Shown: piece by piece, positions 23,901 through 35,900 of the stretch
Layout: the number at the start of each line of letters is the position of its first letter
Numbering within the stretch: position 1 is the stretch's first letter
NCBI GenBank assembly: GCA_914767715.1
Contig: OU612075.1
Span: 744,001 to 808,000, forward strand
Direction of reading: 5' to 3'
Origin: Membranipora membranacea
Lineage: Eukaryota; Bryozoa; Gymnolaemata; Cheilostomatida; Membraniporidae
DNA length: 64,000 bases
Notes under the pieces: generated by a model
What the model saw: only the letters and a program-made list of their open reading frames with translations
The model's database searches: none
What the model was told of the DNA's origin: nothing
Translations under genes and position numbers: made by a program

Positions 23901-26900
23901 TTATTTGATTAGTATATTATGATAGCAATGGGACATAGAAAAATCAATTACTGGCTAATTATATTTGATAGACTAAGATAGATGGAGTAACTGTGTAATA
24001 TAATGTGATATTTGATGATACATTATGAGAAATATTGGAAATCTTGTATCTTGTATCATGTACTGATTGATTATATATAATATTATTTTGTACATATTTT
24101 ACAGACTGTCTAAGCTTAGTCAGCTGGAGGAGCTGCATATAGACTATAATAACTTCTCAGTTGGTGGTCTGCCTCCTGTTATATCTAGTCTTACCTCCCT
24201 CAGAGTGCTGAGACTGTCTCACTGTGAGCTATCATCACTAGATGACAGGTGAGTCTGGTGTGTGTATCTCAATAGATAAGAGCTTCAGATAAGTTTGAAT
24301 GGTTTTTCCCTCATTGCTTATTTTCTGAAGTTCAATTTTTCATTTGTGAGGCTGTATAAAAAGATAGGAGGGTTCCAGAAGAATACATTATCCACAATTT
24401 TAAAACTTTACACTCTATCAGTTTCAATTTTTGACTCATGAGGCTCTTATAGGATCAGTTCTGTTAGTAATGATGTTTATATCAGACAGAAAGGGATACA
24501 ATTTGTTCACCACACTGTCAGCGGTTTGCAGGGGCATTTAAATTAGAATAGGAAAATTTGACGGTCCTAAAAAGATGACTGGTGAAGTCTCGACCTGGTC
24601 CTGTGATAGATACAACAATCAATAAACATTGAACTACGGCATCCATTATGATTTTATGGAGTATAATTAAAGTTTCTAATTTTTTAATGTAATTTGGTGT
24701 TTGAAAATATACTATAAGATGTGTCAGGAAACTTGAACATTTTACATCTTAACAATACATAATAATATTGACAGGCTATCTCAGGCTGAGCCAGCAAATT
24801 TGATAGATGCATTTCTTTACCAATTTACCAGTCATCAACACGCAAAATATACAGCAAAGTCAACAATAAAGTTTGGTATGTCGTATTGACAGGCTGAAAA
24901 ATGGCGGGGGGGGGGGGAGGTGCGGGGATGGGATGGAGATGTTTGAGGATTTTCATTATATTTCCTTTCTCCATGCTAATTAAATCTAATGAATGAACCA
25001 TAATGTTTATTAGTTATGTTTTTATCCCCCCTAATTAAAATTAAGGCTTTGTAGACTTTGTTTTGCTAGCTAATGAATTTTTTTTATATTTTTTGGTTAT
25101 AAAAGGGTAAGTTTAATGGCATTGTCATGCCTGCTTCCCGATTTTATTTGATCTTAAATTTGACCAGTTTAGTTAAATCAATATAGAGAAGTTTTAAATT
25201 TAGTTTTCATGGTCTAAGTCTAAGTGTTCAATGTGGAGAGAGCTGTTCCCATGGTACTTGAACCGCGCTCCATACCCAATTTGTGTTTTTGAAAATACTT
25301 GAACTTTACCTAAACTGCCGCACCAATTGTGCATTTACAATTTTAAAATTGTCCCGACTGGGAACAAATTGTCAAATGATCTCACCTCAACCCAACCTGG
25401 TATCCACCATAACACGCCTTCCTGGTTTATCATTTCAACAAAGTCTCATTTTCAAATTACCTAACTGTAAAAGAGATAACATGATATATGATATTCTTAT
25501 AATCAAATATAGATAATTTAGACATAATATGTCCAAATTATTTGATTAGTATATTATGATAGCAATGGGACATAGAAAAATCAATTACTGGCTAATTATA
25601 TTTGATAGACTAAGATAGATGGAGTAACTGTGTAATATAATGTGATATCTGATGATACATTATGAGAAATATTGGAAATCTTGTATCTTGTATCATGTAC
25701 TGATTGATTATATATAATATTATTTTGTACATATTTTACAGACTGTCTAAGCTTAGTCAGCTGGAGGAGCTTGATATAAGTTATAACGACTTCTCAGTGG
25801 GTGGTCTGCCTCCTGTTATATACAGTCTTACCTCCCTCAGAGTGCTGAGTCTGTATTGGTGTAATCTATCATCACTAGATGACAGGTGAGTCTGGTGTGT
25901 GTATCTCAATAGATAAGAGCTTCAGATAAGTTTGAATGGTTTTGCCGTCATTGCTTATTTTCTGAAATTCAATTTTTCATTTGTGAGGCTGTATAAAAAG
26001 ATAGGAGGGTTCCAGAAGAATATATTATCCACAATTTTAAAACTTTACCCTCTATCAGTTTCAATTTTTGACTCATGAGGCTCTTATAGGATCAGTTCTG
26101 TTAGTAATGATGTTTATATCAGACAGAAAGGGATACACTTTGTTCACCACACTGTCAGCGGTTTGCACGGGCATTTAAATTAGAATAGGAAAATTTGACG
26201 GTCCTAAAAAGATGACTGGTGAAGTCTCAACCTGGTCCTGTGATAGATACAACAATCAATAAAACATTGAACTACGGCATCCATTATGATTTTATGGAGT
26301 AAAATTAAAGTTTCTAATTTTTTAATGTAATTTGGTGTTTGAAAATATACTATAAGATGTGTCATCTTAACAATACATAATAATATTGACAGGCTATCTT
26401 GGGCTGACCCAGCAAATTTAATAGATGCATTTCTTTTACCAATTTACCAGTCATCAACACGCAAAATATACAGCAAAGTCATCAATAAAGTTTGGTATGT
26501 TGTATTGACAGGTAGAATAATGGCGGGGGGGGGGGTGGGGATGGGATGGGGGAGATTGAGGATTTTCGTTATGTTGCCTTTCTCCATGCTAATTAATTCA
26601 AATGAATGAACCATAATGTTTATTAGTTATGTTTTTATCCCCCCTAATTAAAATTAAGGCTTTGTAGACTTTGTTTTGCTAGCTAATGATTTTTTTTTAT
26701 ATTTTTTGGTTATAAAAGGGTAAGTTTAATGGCATTGTCATGCCTGCTTCCCGATTTTATTTGATCTTAAATTTGACCAGTTTAGTTAAATCAATATAGA
26801 GAAGTTTTAAATTTAGTTTTCATGGTCTAAGTCTAAGTGTTCAATGTGGAGAGAGCTGTTCCCATGGTACTTGAACCGCGCTCCATACCCAATTTGTGTT

Positions 26901-29900
26901 TTTGAAAATACTTGAACTTTACCTAAACTGCCGCACCAATTGTGCATTTACAATTTTAAAATTGTCCCGACTGGGAACAAATTGTCAAATGATCTCACCT
27001 CAACCCATCCTGGTATCCACCATAACACGCCTTCCTGGTTTATCATTTCAACAAAGTCTCATTTTTAAATTACCTAACTGTAAAAGAGATAACACGATAT
27101 ATGATATTCTTATAATCAAATATAGATAATTTAGACATAATATGTCCAAATTATTTGATTAGTATATTATGATAGCAATGGGACATAGAAAAATCAATTA
27201 CTGGCTAATTATATTTGATAGACTAAGATAGATGGAGTAACTGTGTAATATAATGTGATATTTGATGATACATTATGAGAAATATTGGAAATCTTGTATC
27301 TTGTATCATGTACTGATTGATTATATATAATATTATTTTGTACATATTTTACAGACTGTCTAAGCTTAGTCAGCTGGAGGAGCTGCATATAAGAGGTAAT
27401 GACTTCTCAGTGGGTGGTCTGCCTCCTGTTATATCCAGTCTTACCTCCCTCAGAGTGCTGAGTCTGTCTCACTGTGAGCCATCATCACTAGATAACAGGT
27501 GAGTCTGGTGTGTGTATCTCATTAGGTAACAACTTCAGATAAGTTTGAATGCTTTTTCCCTCCATGATTATCTGAAGTTGAGTTTTTGACTCACGAGGCT
27601 GTATAAAAAGATAGGAGGGTTCCAGAAGAATATATTATCCACAATTTTAAAACTTTACACTCTATCAGTTTCAATTTTTGACTCATGAGGCTCTCATAGG
27701 ATCAGTTCTGTTAGTAATGATGTTTATATCAGACAGAAAGGGATACAATTTGTTCACCACACTGTCAGCGGTTTGCAGGGGCATTTAAATTAGAATAGGA
27801 AAATTTGACGGTCCTAAAAAGATGACTGGTGAAGTCTCAACCTGGTTTTGTGATAGATACAACAATCAATAAAACATTGAACTACGGTATCCATTATGAT
27901 TTTATTGAATAAAATTAAATTTTCTAATTTTTTAATGTAATTTGGTGTTTGAAAATATACTATAAGATGTGTCAGGAAACTTAAACATTTTACATCTTAA
28001 CAATACATAATAATATTGACAGGCTATCTTGGGCTGACCCAGCAAATTTAATAGGTGCATTTCTTTTACCAATTTACCAGTCATCAACACGCAAAATATA
28101 CAGCAAAGTTAACAATAAAGTTTGGTATGTCGTAATGACAGGCTGAAAAATGGCGGGGGAATGGGATGGGGGGATGGGATGGGATGGGGAAGATTGAGGA
28201 TTTTCATTATATTTCCTTTCTCCATGCTAATTAATTCAAATGAATGAACCATAATGTTTATTAGTTATGTTTTTATCCCCCCTAATTAAAATTAAGGCTT
28301 TGTAGACTTTGTTTTGCTAGCTAATGAATTTTTTTTATATTTTTTCGTTATAAAAGGGTAAGTTTAATGCCATTGTCATGCCTGCTTCCCGATTTTATTT
28401 GATCTTAAATTTGACCAGTTTAGTTAAATCAATATAGAGAAGTTTTAAATTTAGTTTTCATGGTCTAAGTCTTAGTGTTCAATGTGGAGAGAGCTGTTTT
28501 GATGGTACTTGAACCGCGCTCCATACCCAATTTGTGTTTTTGAAAATACTTGAACTTTACCTAAACTGCCGCACCAATTGTGCATTTACAATTTTAAAAT
28601 TGTCCCGACTGGGAACAAATTGTCAAATGATCTCACCTCAACCCAACCTGGTATCCACCATAACACGCCTTCCTGGTTTATCATTTCAACAAAGTCTCAT
28701 TTTCAAATTACCTAACTGTAAAAGAGATAACATGATATATGATATTCTTATAATCAAATATAGATAATTTAGACATAATATGTCCAATTTATTGGATTAG
28801 ATTATTATGATAGCAATGGGACATAGAAAAATCAATTACTGGCTAATTATATTTGATAGACTAAGATAGATGGAGTAACTGTGTAATATAATGTGATATT
28901 TGATGATACATTATGAGAAATATTGGAAATCTTGTATCTTGTATCATGTACTGATTGATTATATATAATATTATTTTGTACATATTTTACAGACTGTCTA
29001 AGCTTAGTCAGCTGGAGGAGCTGCATATAGGAGGTAATGACTTCTCAGTGGGTGGTCTGCTTCCTGTTATATCCAGTCTTACCTCCCTCAGAGTGCTCGA
29101 TCTGTCTGTCTGTAAGCTATCATCACTAGATGACAGGTGAGTCTGGTGTGTGTATCTCATTAGATGAGAGCTTCAGATAAGTTTGAATGGTTTTTCCCTC
29201 ATTGCTTATTTTCTGAAGTTCAATTTTTCATTTGTGAGGCTGTATAAAAAGATAGGAGGGTTCCAGAACAATATATTATCCACAATTTTAAAACTTTACA
29301 CTCTATCAGTTTCAATTTTTGACTCATGAGGCTCTTATAGGATCAGTTCTTATAGTAATGATGTTTATATCAGACAGAAAGGGATACAATTTGTTCACCA
29401 CACTGTCAGCGGTTTGCACGGGCATTTAAATTATAATAGGAAAATTTGACGGCCCTAAAAAAGATGACTGGTGAAGTCTCAACCTGGTCCTGTGATAGAT
29501 ACAACAATCAATAAAACACTGAACTACGGCATCCATTATGATTTTATTGAGTAAAATTAAATTTTCTAATTTTTTAATTTAATTTTGTGTTTGAAAATAT
29601 ACTATAAGATGTGTCAGGAAACTTAAACATTTTACATCTCAACAATACATAATAATATTGACAGGTTATCCTTGGCTGAGCCAGCAAATTTAATAGATGC
29701 ATTTCTTTTACCAATTTACCAGTTATCAACATGCAAAATATACAGCGAAGTCAACAATAAAGTTTGGTATGTCGTATTGACAGGCTGAAAAATGGCGGGG
29801 GGGGGGCGGGGATGGGTTGGGGGAGATTGAGGATTTTCATTATATTGTCTTTCTCCATGCTAATTAAATAAAATCAACCATAATGTTTATTAGTTATGTT

Positions 29901-32900
29901 TTTATCCCCCCATTGTTAAAATTAAGGCTTCGTAGACTTTGTTTTGCTAGCTAATGAAATACTTTTTGGTTATAAAAGGATAAGTTTAATGGCATTGTCA
30001 TGCCTGCTTCCTGATTTTATTTGATCTTAAATTTGACCAGTTTAGTTAAATCAATATAGAGAAATTTTAAATTTAGTTTTCATGGTCTAAGTCTAAGTGT
30101 TCAATGTGGAGAGAGCTGTTCCTTCTAGGATACAGGTGCTTGGACCCATGGTACTTGAACCGGGCTCCATACCCTTGCCCTTGGAAGATCTGGTAATTCT
30201 TTGATTCGTTGGTTTCTTTTGTCATGCTGAGAAAATTGGGTGTTTATACTGTTGCATGGGCGAGGGATAACAAAGTGTAATATAAAAAGAATATGAGGAA
30301 TGTAAATGTGTATCGAAAAACCAGAAGGGATCTTTTCACTGCATGTGAGGTGTGAGGTATTCTGCATTGAATTCGGACGCCACAGATCACAAGTCCACAC
30401 CATTAACATTTAGACCACTCCTGACTCCTATTTTCAATAGTGAAATTTCCTGTGGTTCAGTTTGTCGTGTTTGTCGACGTCCCTTGATAATCAGATGAGA
30501 CCAAAGTCCTGCAAAAACTCATGTGGACCATATTGGGAGCAGAATATAAACATTCCTTTATTTTAGCTAACAGCATTTTTCTCATATTATCGATTCACCA
30601 AAGATTTGCCCTATATTCTGTAAGAAATAGGTGTCTGAAGTTATGTAGATCTATGACAATTCAAATATATCGAAATATATGGTTAACTATAAATACCTCA
30701 TCGGAAACAATGAAATACAGTGTAGGAAGGAGTCAGGGAATAAGCAGACAATTTTGCCAACAGAATAATTCCAGGTGTATTATTTTATTGATTTAAATGG
30801 AGGATTGTTTTGAATTACTAAAAATATTGCATTAATATAAGTTGAAAAAAATTTCTTGAAGAAGTCATTTAGACTGACCTTTGTAGTTTGTGTACTAAAT
30901 TCTAAGCTGGATCGTTTTTATCTGTTTTTATCTTAATATTATTTACCATAATATATTATATAGATAGTATCAAATTAAACGTGTAAATTCTGGTTCAATT
31001 AAGTATTTTGAGCATAAGATGCATATAAATATAAATATAACTAAATTCCTTAAATTTACATGGTGATAAGATTTCAGATCAATCACAACACTAACTGTGG
31101 ACTTAGATTCAAATATACGTTTTCCAAATCACACGTGATCAAAATATAAAAGGAGAATATACATTTTCCAAATGTAAGTGACCTGCTCTAATGATCACTC
31201 ACATAATAAAGTGCATCATCATCCGTTCAATAATGAGGGAAAACTATAATGGGTGAAAACTCCTAAGATCAGACAACCGCCATCCACTGAGATTTATGTC
31301 AATATTCAAATCGGGTCAATTTTACCATTTACTCATGATAAAGTACAGGTGCAGCTTTTGTATTTAACCATCCCAGTAATCCCAACAAAGATATTGTAAT
31401 CTTACTTCCAGGACGGATAATGTATATTTTAATCTGAGACCGCAGTAAGCGTGGTGTTTTATCTCAAATAGTTATTTTTAGGATTTTAGTTTTAGAACAA
31501 AAAAGTGATGAAACAGGACTTAACATTGTTAGCTGCTTGCTAAATATTTTAGACGCTTTTTATTCTACTTACATTAACACTTACTTTTATGTATTGACTG
31601 CATGTAGGGATTGTCATAATTAGGTAACAAATTGGGAATTTTGAGTGTATAACCAAAAATCTGTCTGTTGTCGCACGTACATCATTGTAATAACCCTCAA
31701 TTTCAAAGCCAAATAAGTCATAACATAGATAACAAATACTGGTGGATAGTTAGAAGGGTATAAAACTCAGAAATTTTAAAATTCAATTCATGTGCTAAAT
31801 GCAGAAAGAAAATATGGCAGTTGTGTCTGCAATTTTAACACTGAGTTTTAACATCAAATGTGTCAGTCTGTCATTCCCCATTTTAGTGTCACCTACATTA
31901 TTATATACAGATTATTGTTTTGTCTCTAATTGCTTTATTGACTTCCTCTCAATTTCATCTATTCTTATTCTGTCTTTTATAGCCTGGATAGTCTTATAAG
32001 ACTAGAGAGGTTAGATCTCCGCCTCAACGAATTCAAATCACTGCCTGCTGTTGTGACCAGACTGAAGTCTCTCACACATCTGGATCTGCCTTACATGAGA
32101 TCTCTAGAGGAGCTTCATCCAGCAGTGATAGACTTACCAAACCTGATAGAGCTGGACTGTAGTGAATGTCATAGTCTCAAATCTCCTCCATATGCAGTCT
32201 GTAAACAAGGATTACCTGCAATCAGGAAATACTACGCAGATCTAGCTGAGAAATCTGGTGTCAAGCGACCGATCATTTCTGCAGCAGTCATCGGGAACAG
32301 AATGGCAGGAAAAACTAGTCTGATAAAGAGTCTGAAGAGTCGGACACGAGAGCTCACACATAGAGATGAGTCTGCTGAAGACGATGAGACTACAAGAGCG
32401 TTTGAAGTCAATGAGGTATCCATGGGTGAGAATATGCTGAGAATGTTTGACTTTGGTGGTGACCAAGTTTATCGCATATCATACCAGATGCTTATTAGGC
32501 CAAATTATATCCCGATTGTGGTTATAAACATGGAGCAGTTTGATCAGCTAGTCAGGTCAGAGAACATTGAAGAGGCCACTAAACAGCTGTGTGTTGAACA
32601 TCTCGCTCATTTGTACCTGCCCTGTCCCAAGTTGGGTCCTCCATTTCTCGTCCTAACTCATAAAGACAAACTGTCTCCTGAACTCTTTGATGAAAGGAGA
32701 GCTGAGCTGCTTGATGCTGTTGAGAAACTTCGGAATGAGATGCTTGCAGAAGAGGCAGTCATCCTGCAGGAAAAACAAAGGAAGGAAAAGTTACAGGATA
32801 GAAAGATGATAACAACGATTGATCACTTCTCAGCAAGAGGTGTGAAGATATTCAGTCTGCAGGACATATTTGAATTTGGCAAAAATTCGGATGAGGTGGA

Positions 32901-35900
32901 CAATATCCTTTCTCTACTCGACGCATTGATTCTGAGATGTAACAGGCACTCGACCAAAATTCCCTTTATTTGGGAGAAAATAGCACGTTTTATCGATGAC
33001 CAGCTTGAGCCCTTCATTCGAGTTGAGGATATATTGAAATCTTTTCCCACACAAGGCCCTCTGATTGTAATCAGATATATGCATAATGAAGGCAGGTTGA
33101 TGTGGTTTGAGAACGAAAGTATGCTGAGCGATGTTGTCTTCCACAATATCTCCAAAATCACAAAGGTGATACTTACGCTGTTTGATCACCGTCGTGGTGA
33201 AATGTGGGACAAAAGAGTGGCTACTTTCAGGCCCTTCTACTTTGATAGGCGTAGAGTTACTGCCGAGAAGTACAGCGAGCTTGTTGATACCTTCAAGGGT
33301 TGTGGGGTCCTTGACGAGCGTCTGCTTAGAGGTCTATTTGCTTTTCCTGAAGACAGGGCCATCTGTCTTCTGAAAACTTTCTATCTTCTTTGTGGACCCA
33401 TCCAGAGAAATCATGCAAAGGAGTACATCATCCCCTACCTCTCACCAGATCTCATCGTGCTCCGTTCTCCTTCTGCCGGTCTTTTGAGAATAAAAATGGC
33501 TGTGAGGTTTGACAGTTTACCTCCACCATCTTACGTCTACCACCTGCTTGTAGTTTCCTTTTTGAACCTTTTCACTGATCATCGTTATCAGATCAAAGCT
33601 GCAAAGAATGGATCATCTGTTACTCATGGTCAGAACGTAACAACTCTCCTTCACAATCACATCAGGCATGAGATCTTACTCTGCACTGACACACCAGTAG
33701 AACAGCTTGATGCAGCCTGGAAGAGAGTCTTTGAAGTATTAGAAACGATTCTCAACAAATTGAAATCGGTCTGGGTAGCTGCTCATCCTGTGTGTACATT
33801 CTACTGCGCTCACTGCCTCCGCTCTGAAGAGTTAGAACCTGACGTGGTGAGAGATCCTGACTGGTACAGACCACCAGAGGATCCTGAGACAGACCAGCCC
33901 TTCAGCCAGCGGTTGGATAACTTCACAGGAATCGATCCAGTACCATGTGGTAACGACAGCTCTGAGGGAGGACCTCCCACAGTGCCCTCACCACTCAGAT
34001 ATCCGTGTGAGTAGCCTTTATGAATAGTATTGAATTATTGACAAATTACTGGATCTACTGTATACCTGTCATGCTCTGAGCCATTGTATAATTATAAATT
34101 CCTCCCATTTGACAGGTTTTGCGTTGACAGCTGCCGAGAAGAGTCAAATCAAAGACTACCTGATCCGTCTTCCAGCTGTACCAGCAGTACCTAATGGTAG
34201 GTTAAAGCTTTTAAACAGTCTTTGTGATGATGGTGTCAGGTGACATGTGAGGTGTTAGATATTCTGAGAATGGAGAAGCTTGTTATTCACTTAATTTTCT
34301 CTATCAGACTAAAAAGATCACTAAGTGATCTGTTTTTTCTCTTTTCCAGAAGCTGCAGCCGTAGACAGAGCAATGATTGAGGAGATAATGAAGGAGATGA
34401 GAGAGAAACCAGCTTTTATAATTCTGGATCCTCAGATAAATAATGTCGGACTCTCAGCCAATCAGGTTACACTAACTCCAGCTGTATATCTTCATCTATT
34501 CTTCGATGATAACTTGCCTTTTATAATATTGCATGAAAGCCGTTTTTCTGTGGTTAACTTTTTAGTCATTGGGGATTATTTCTGTAAACAATACGCATTC
34601 TTCTGGAGGCTCTTTTTTCCGATCTTATTACTCATGAGAATTAATTGTGTTGAGTGATTTCTGCAGATAAATCACTGCGTAGACAACTATAACAGGAACA
34701 AACATCGCTTGCATTGATACTGTTTCCTTTTATTTCCAGTATACAATGACTGAGACACGAGGGAGAGCACTCCTAATATCTAATGAGTACAAACTGCCCA
34801 ACGGCTCATACAGGAAAGGCTCAGAACATGACTATAGAAATATGAGAACTCTTTTTGAGGACTTTGGGTTTGTTGTTGCAGGTGGTCATCAGAACTACAC
34901 AGCAAAGGTACTGATTCAGTTAATATCCTTAGTAATGAATTGAAAATATAATATGATTTTCTTATCTATGGTATGTGCTTATACTTGAAGACCCTTGCTT
35001 TTTTCTGTTGTAGGGAATAGTTGATACAATCCATAGGGAGACACAACTGGTGGATGAAACAGGTGAATCTGTCTATAAGAACCTCGGAGTGTTTGTACTG
35101 ATTATCGCAAGTCACGGTTTGGAAGGCTGTGTAGCGGGTGTGGACGATAAACTAGTAAAACTGGCTGACATATACAACCTCTTGTCTGCTCGGAACTTTC
35201 CAGCCATGACTGGCAAACCAAAGCTACTCATAATACAAGCCTGTGGTGGAAGTAAGTGTAACAATAACAATCCATGAGCTCTTTGAGTAGCCAACTGTCC
35301 ACATCCAATTAAAAGCTTCTTTATGAATTAGTTACGCAAATGTGTTAAATATTGGATAAACCGGTACAGGAGGTTTCTGAGCTAAGAGAGTGTAAGGTTT
35401 AATGTTGTTGTGAATATCAGGGTCAAGGGCAGATATGTCAGAGTAATCAGCAGGTATAATAAGTGCAGTAGGTTTCGCAATCATGACACATGCATGGTAA
35501 AGGTCTTGCTACATGAGCCCACGAAATGCGTGGAATTGTCTTCCCACGCGTGGTAGGCGTGGCTCCATAGGCTAAACACACCCACCTTGTGACAACACTG
35601 CTAAGTGAGTGGCCAATGAGCCATGACCAATGAGTAAGAGTAATGGCCAATTAAATACGCTCTATTGTACCAACTGGCCAATGACAGAAGCGTAGGTTCA
35701 CAACGTGGTTAACAACACGAACATGCTGGTCTTTGAAAAGACGCATCGTTAGCATGGCCAACGGCGTGGTTTGGCATCAACAACGCGTGTAATTGCCTCC
35801 CCACGCGATTTCGTGGGCCTGTCTAGCTACACCTTAAGTGTTGAACAATTTGCTACCAAATTTAACAGGGCTCACTCTTGTTTACATGTTTTCCTGTCTA

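Larger units (their letters stand above)
21998..30172 (+). repeat. Tandem array of five ~1.64-kb LRR-exon units
   Basis: Five head-to-tail units, starting near 21998, 23641, 25278, 26891 and 28529, with spacings of 1638, 1637, 1613 and 1638 measured at the LRR exons. Each starts near aatttgtgtttttgaaaat, carries the LRR exon about 460 bases in, a G-run near base 1270, and ends with cttgaaccgcgctccatacc. Intron sequence is almost identical from unit to unit, so the duplications are recent or homogenised by gene conversion. Confidence 0.95.

Noticed and set aside
30125-30409. 94-codon - strand frame at the end of the array
   Set aside because: No motif; overlaps repeat unit end and intron.
32232-33373. 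Several 60-112-codon frames inside the Roc exon on other frames
   Set aside because: Shadows of the strong Roc/COR reading frame.
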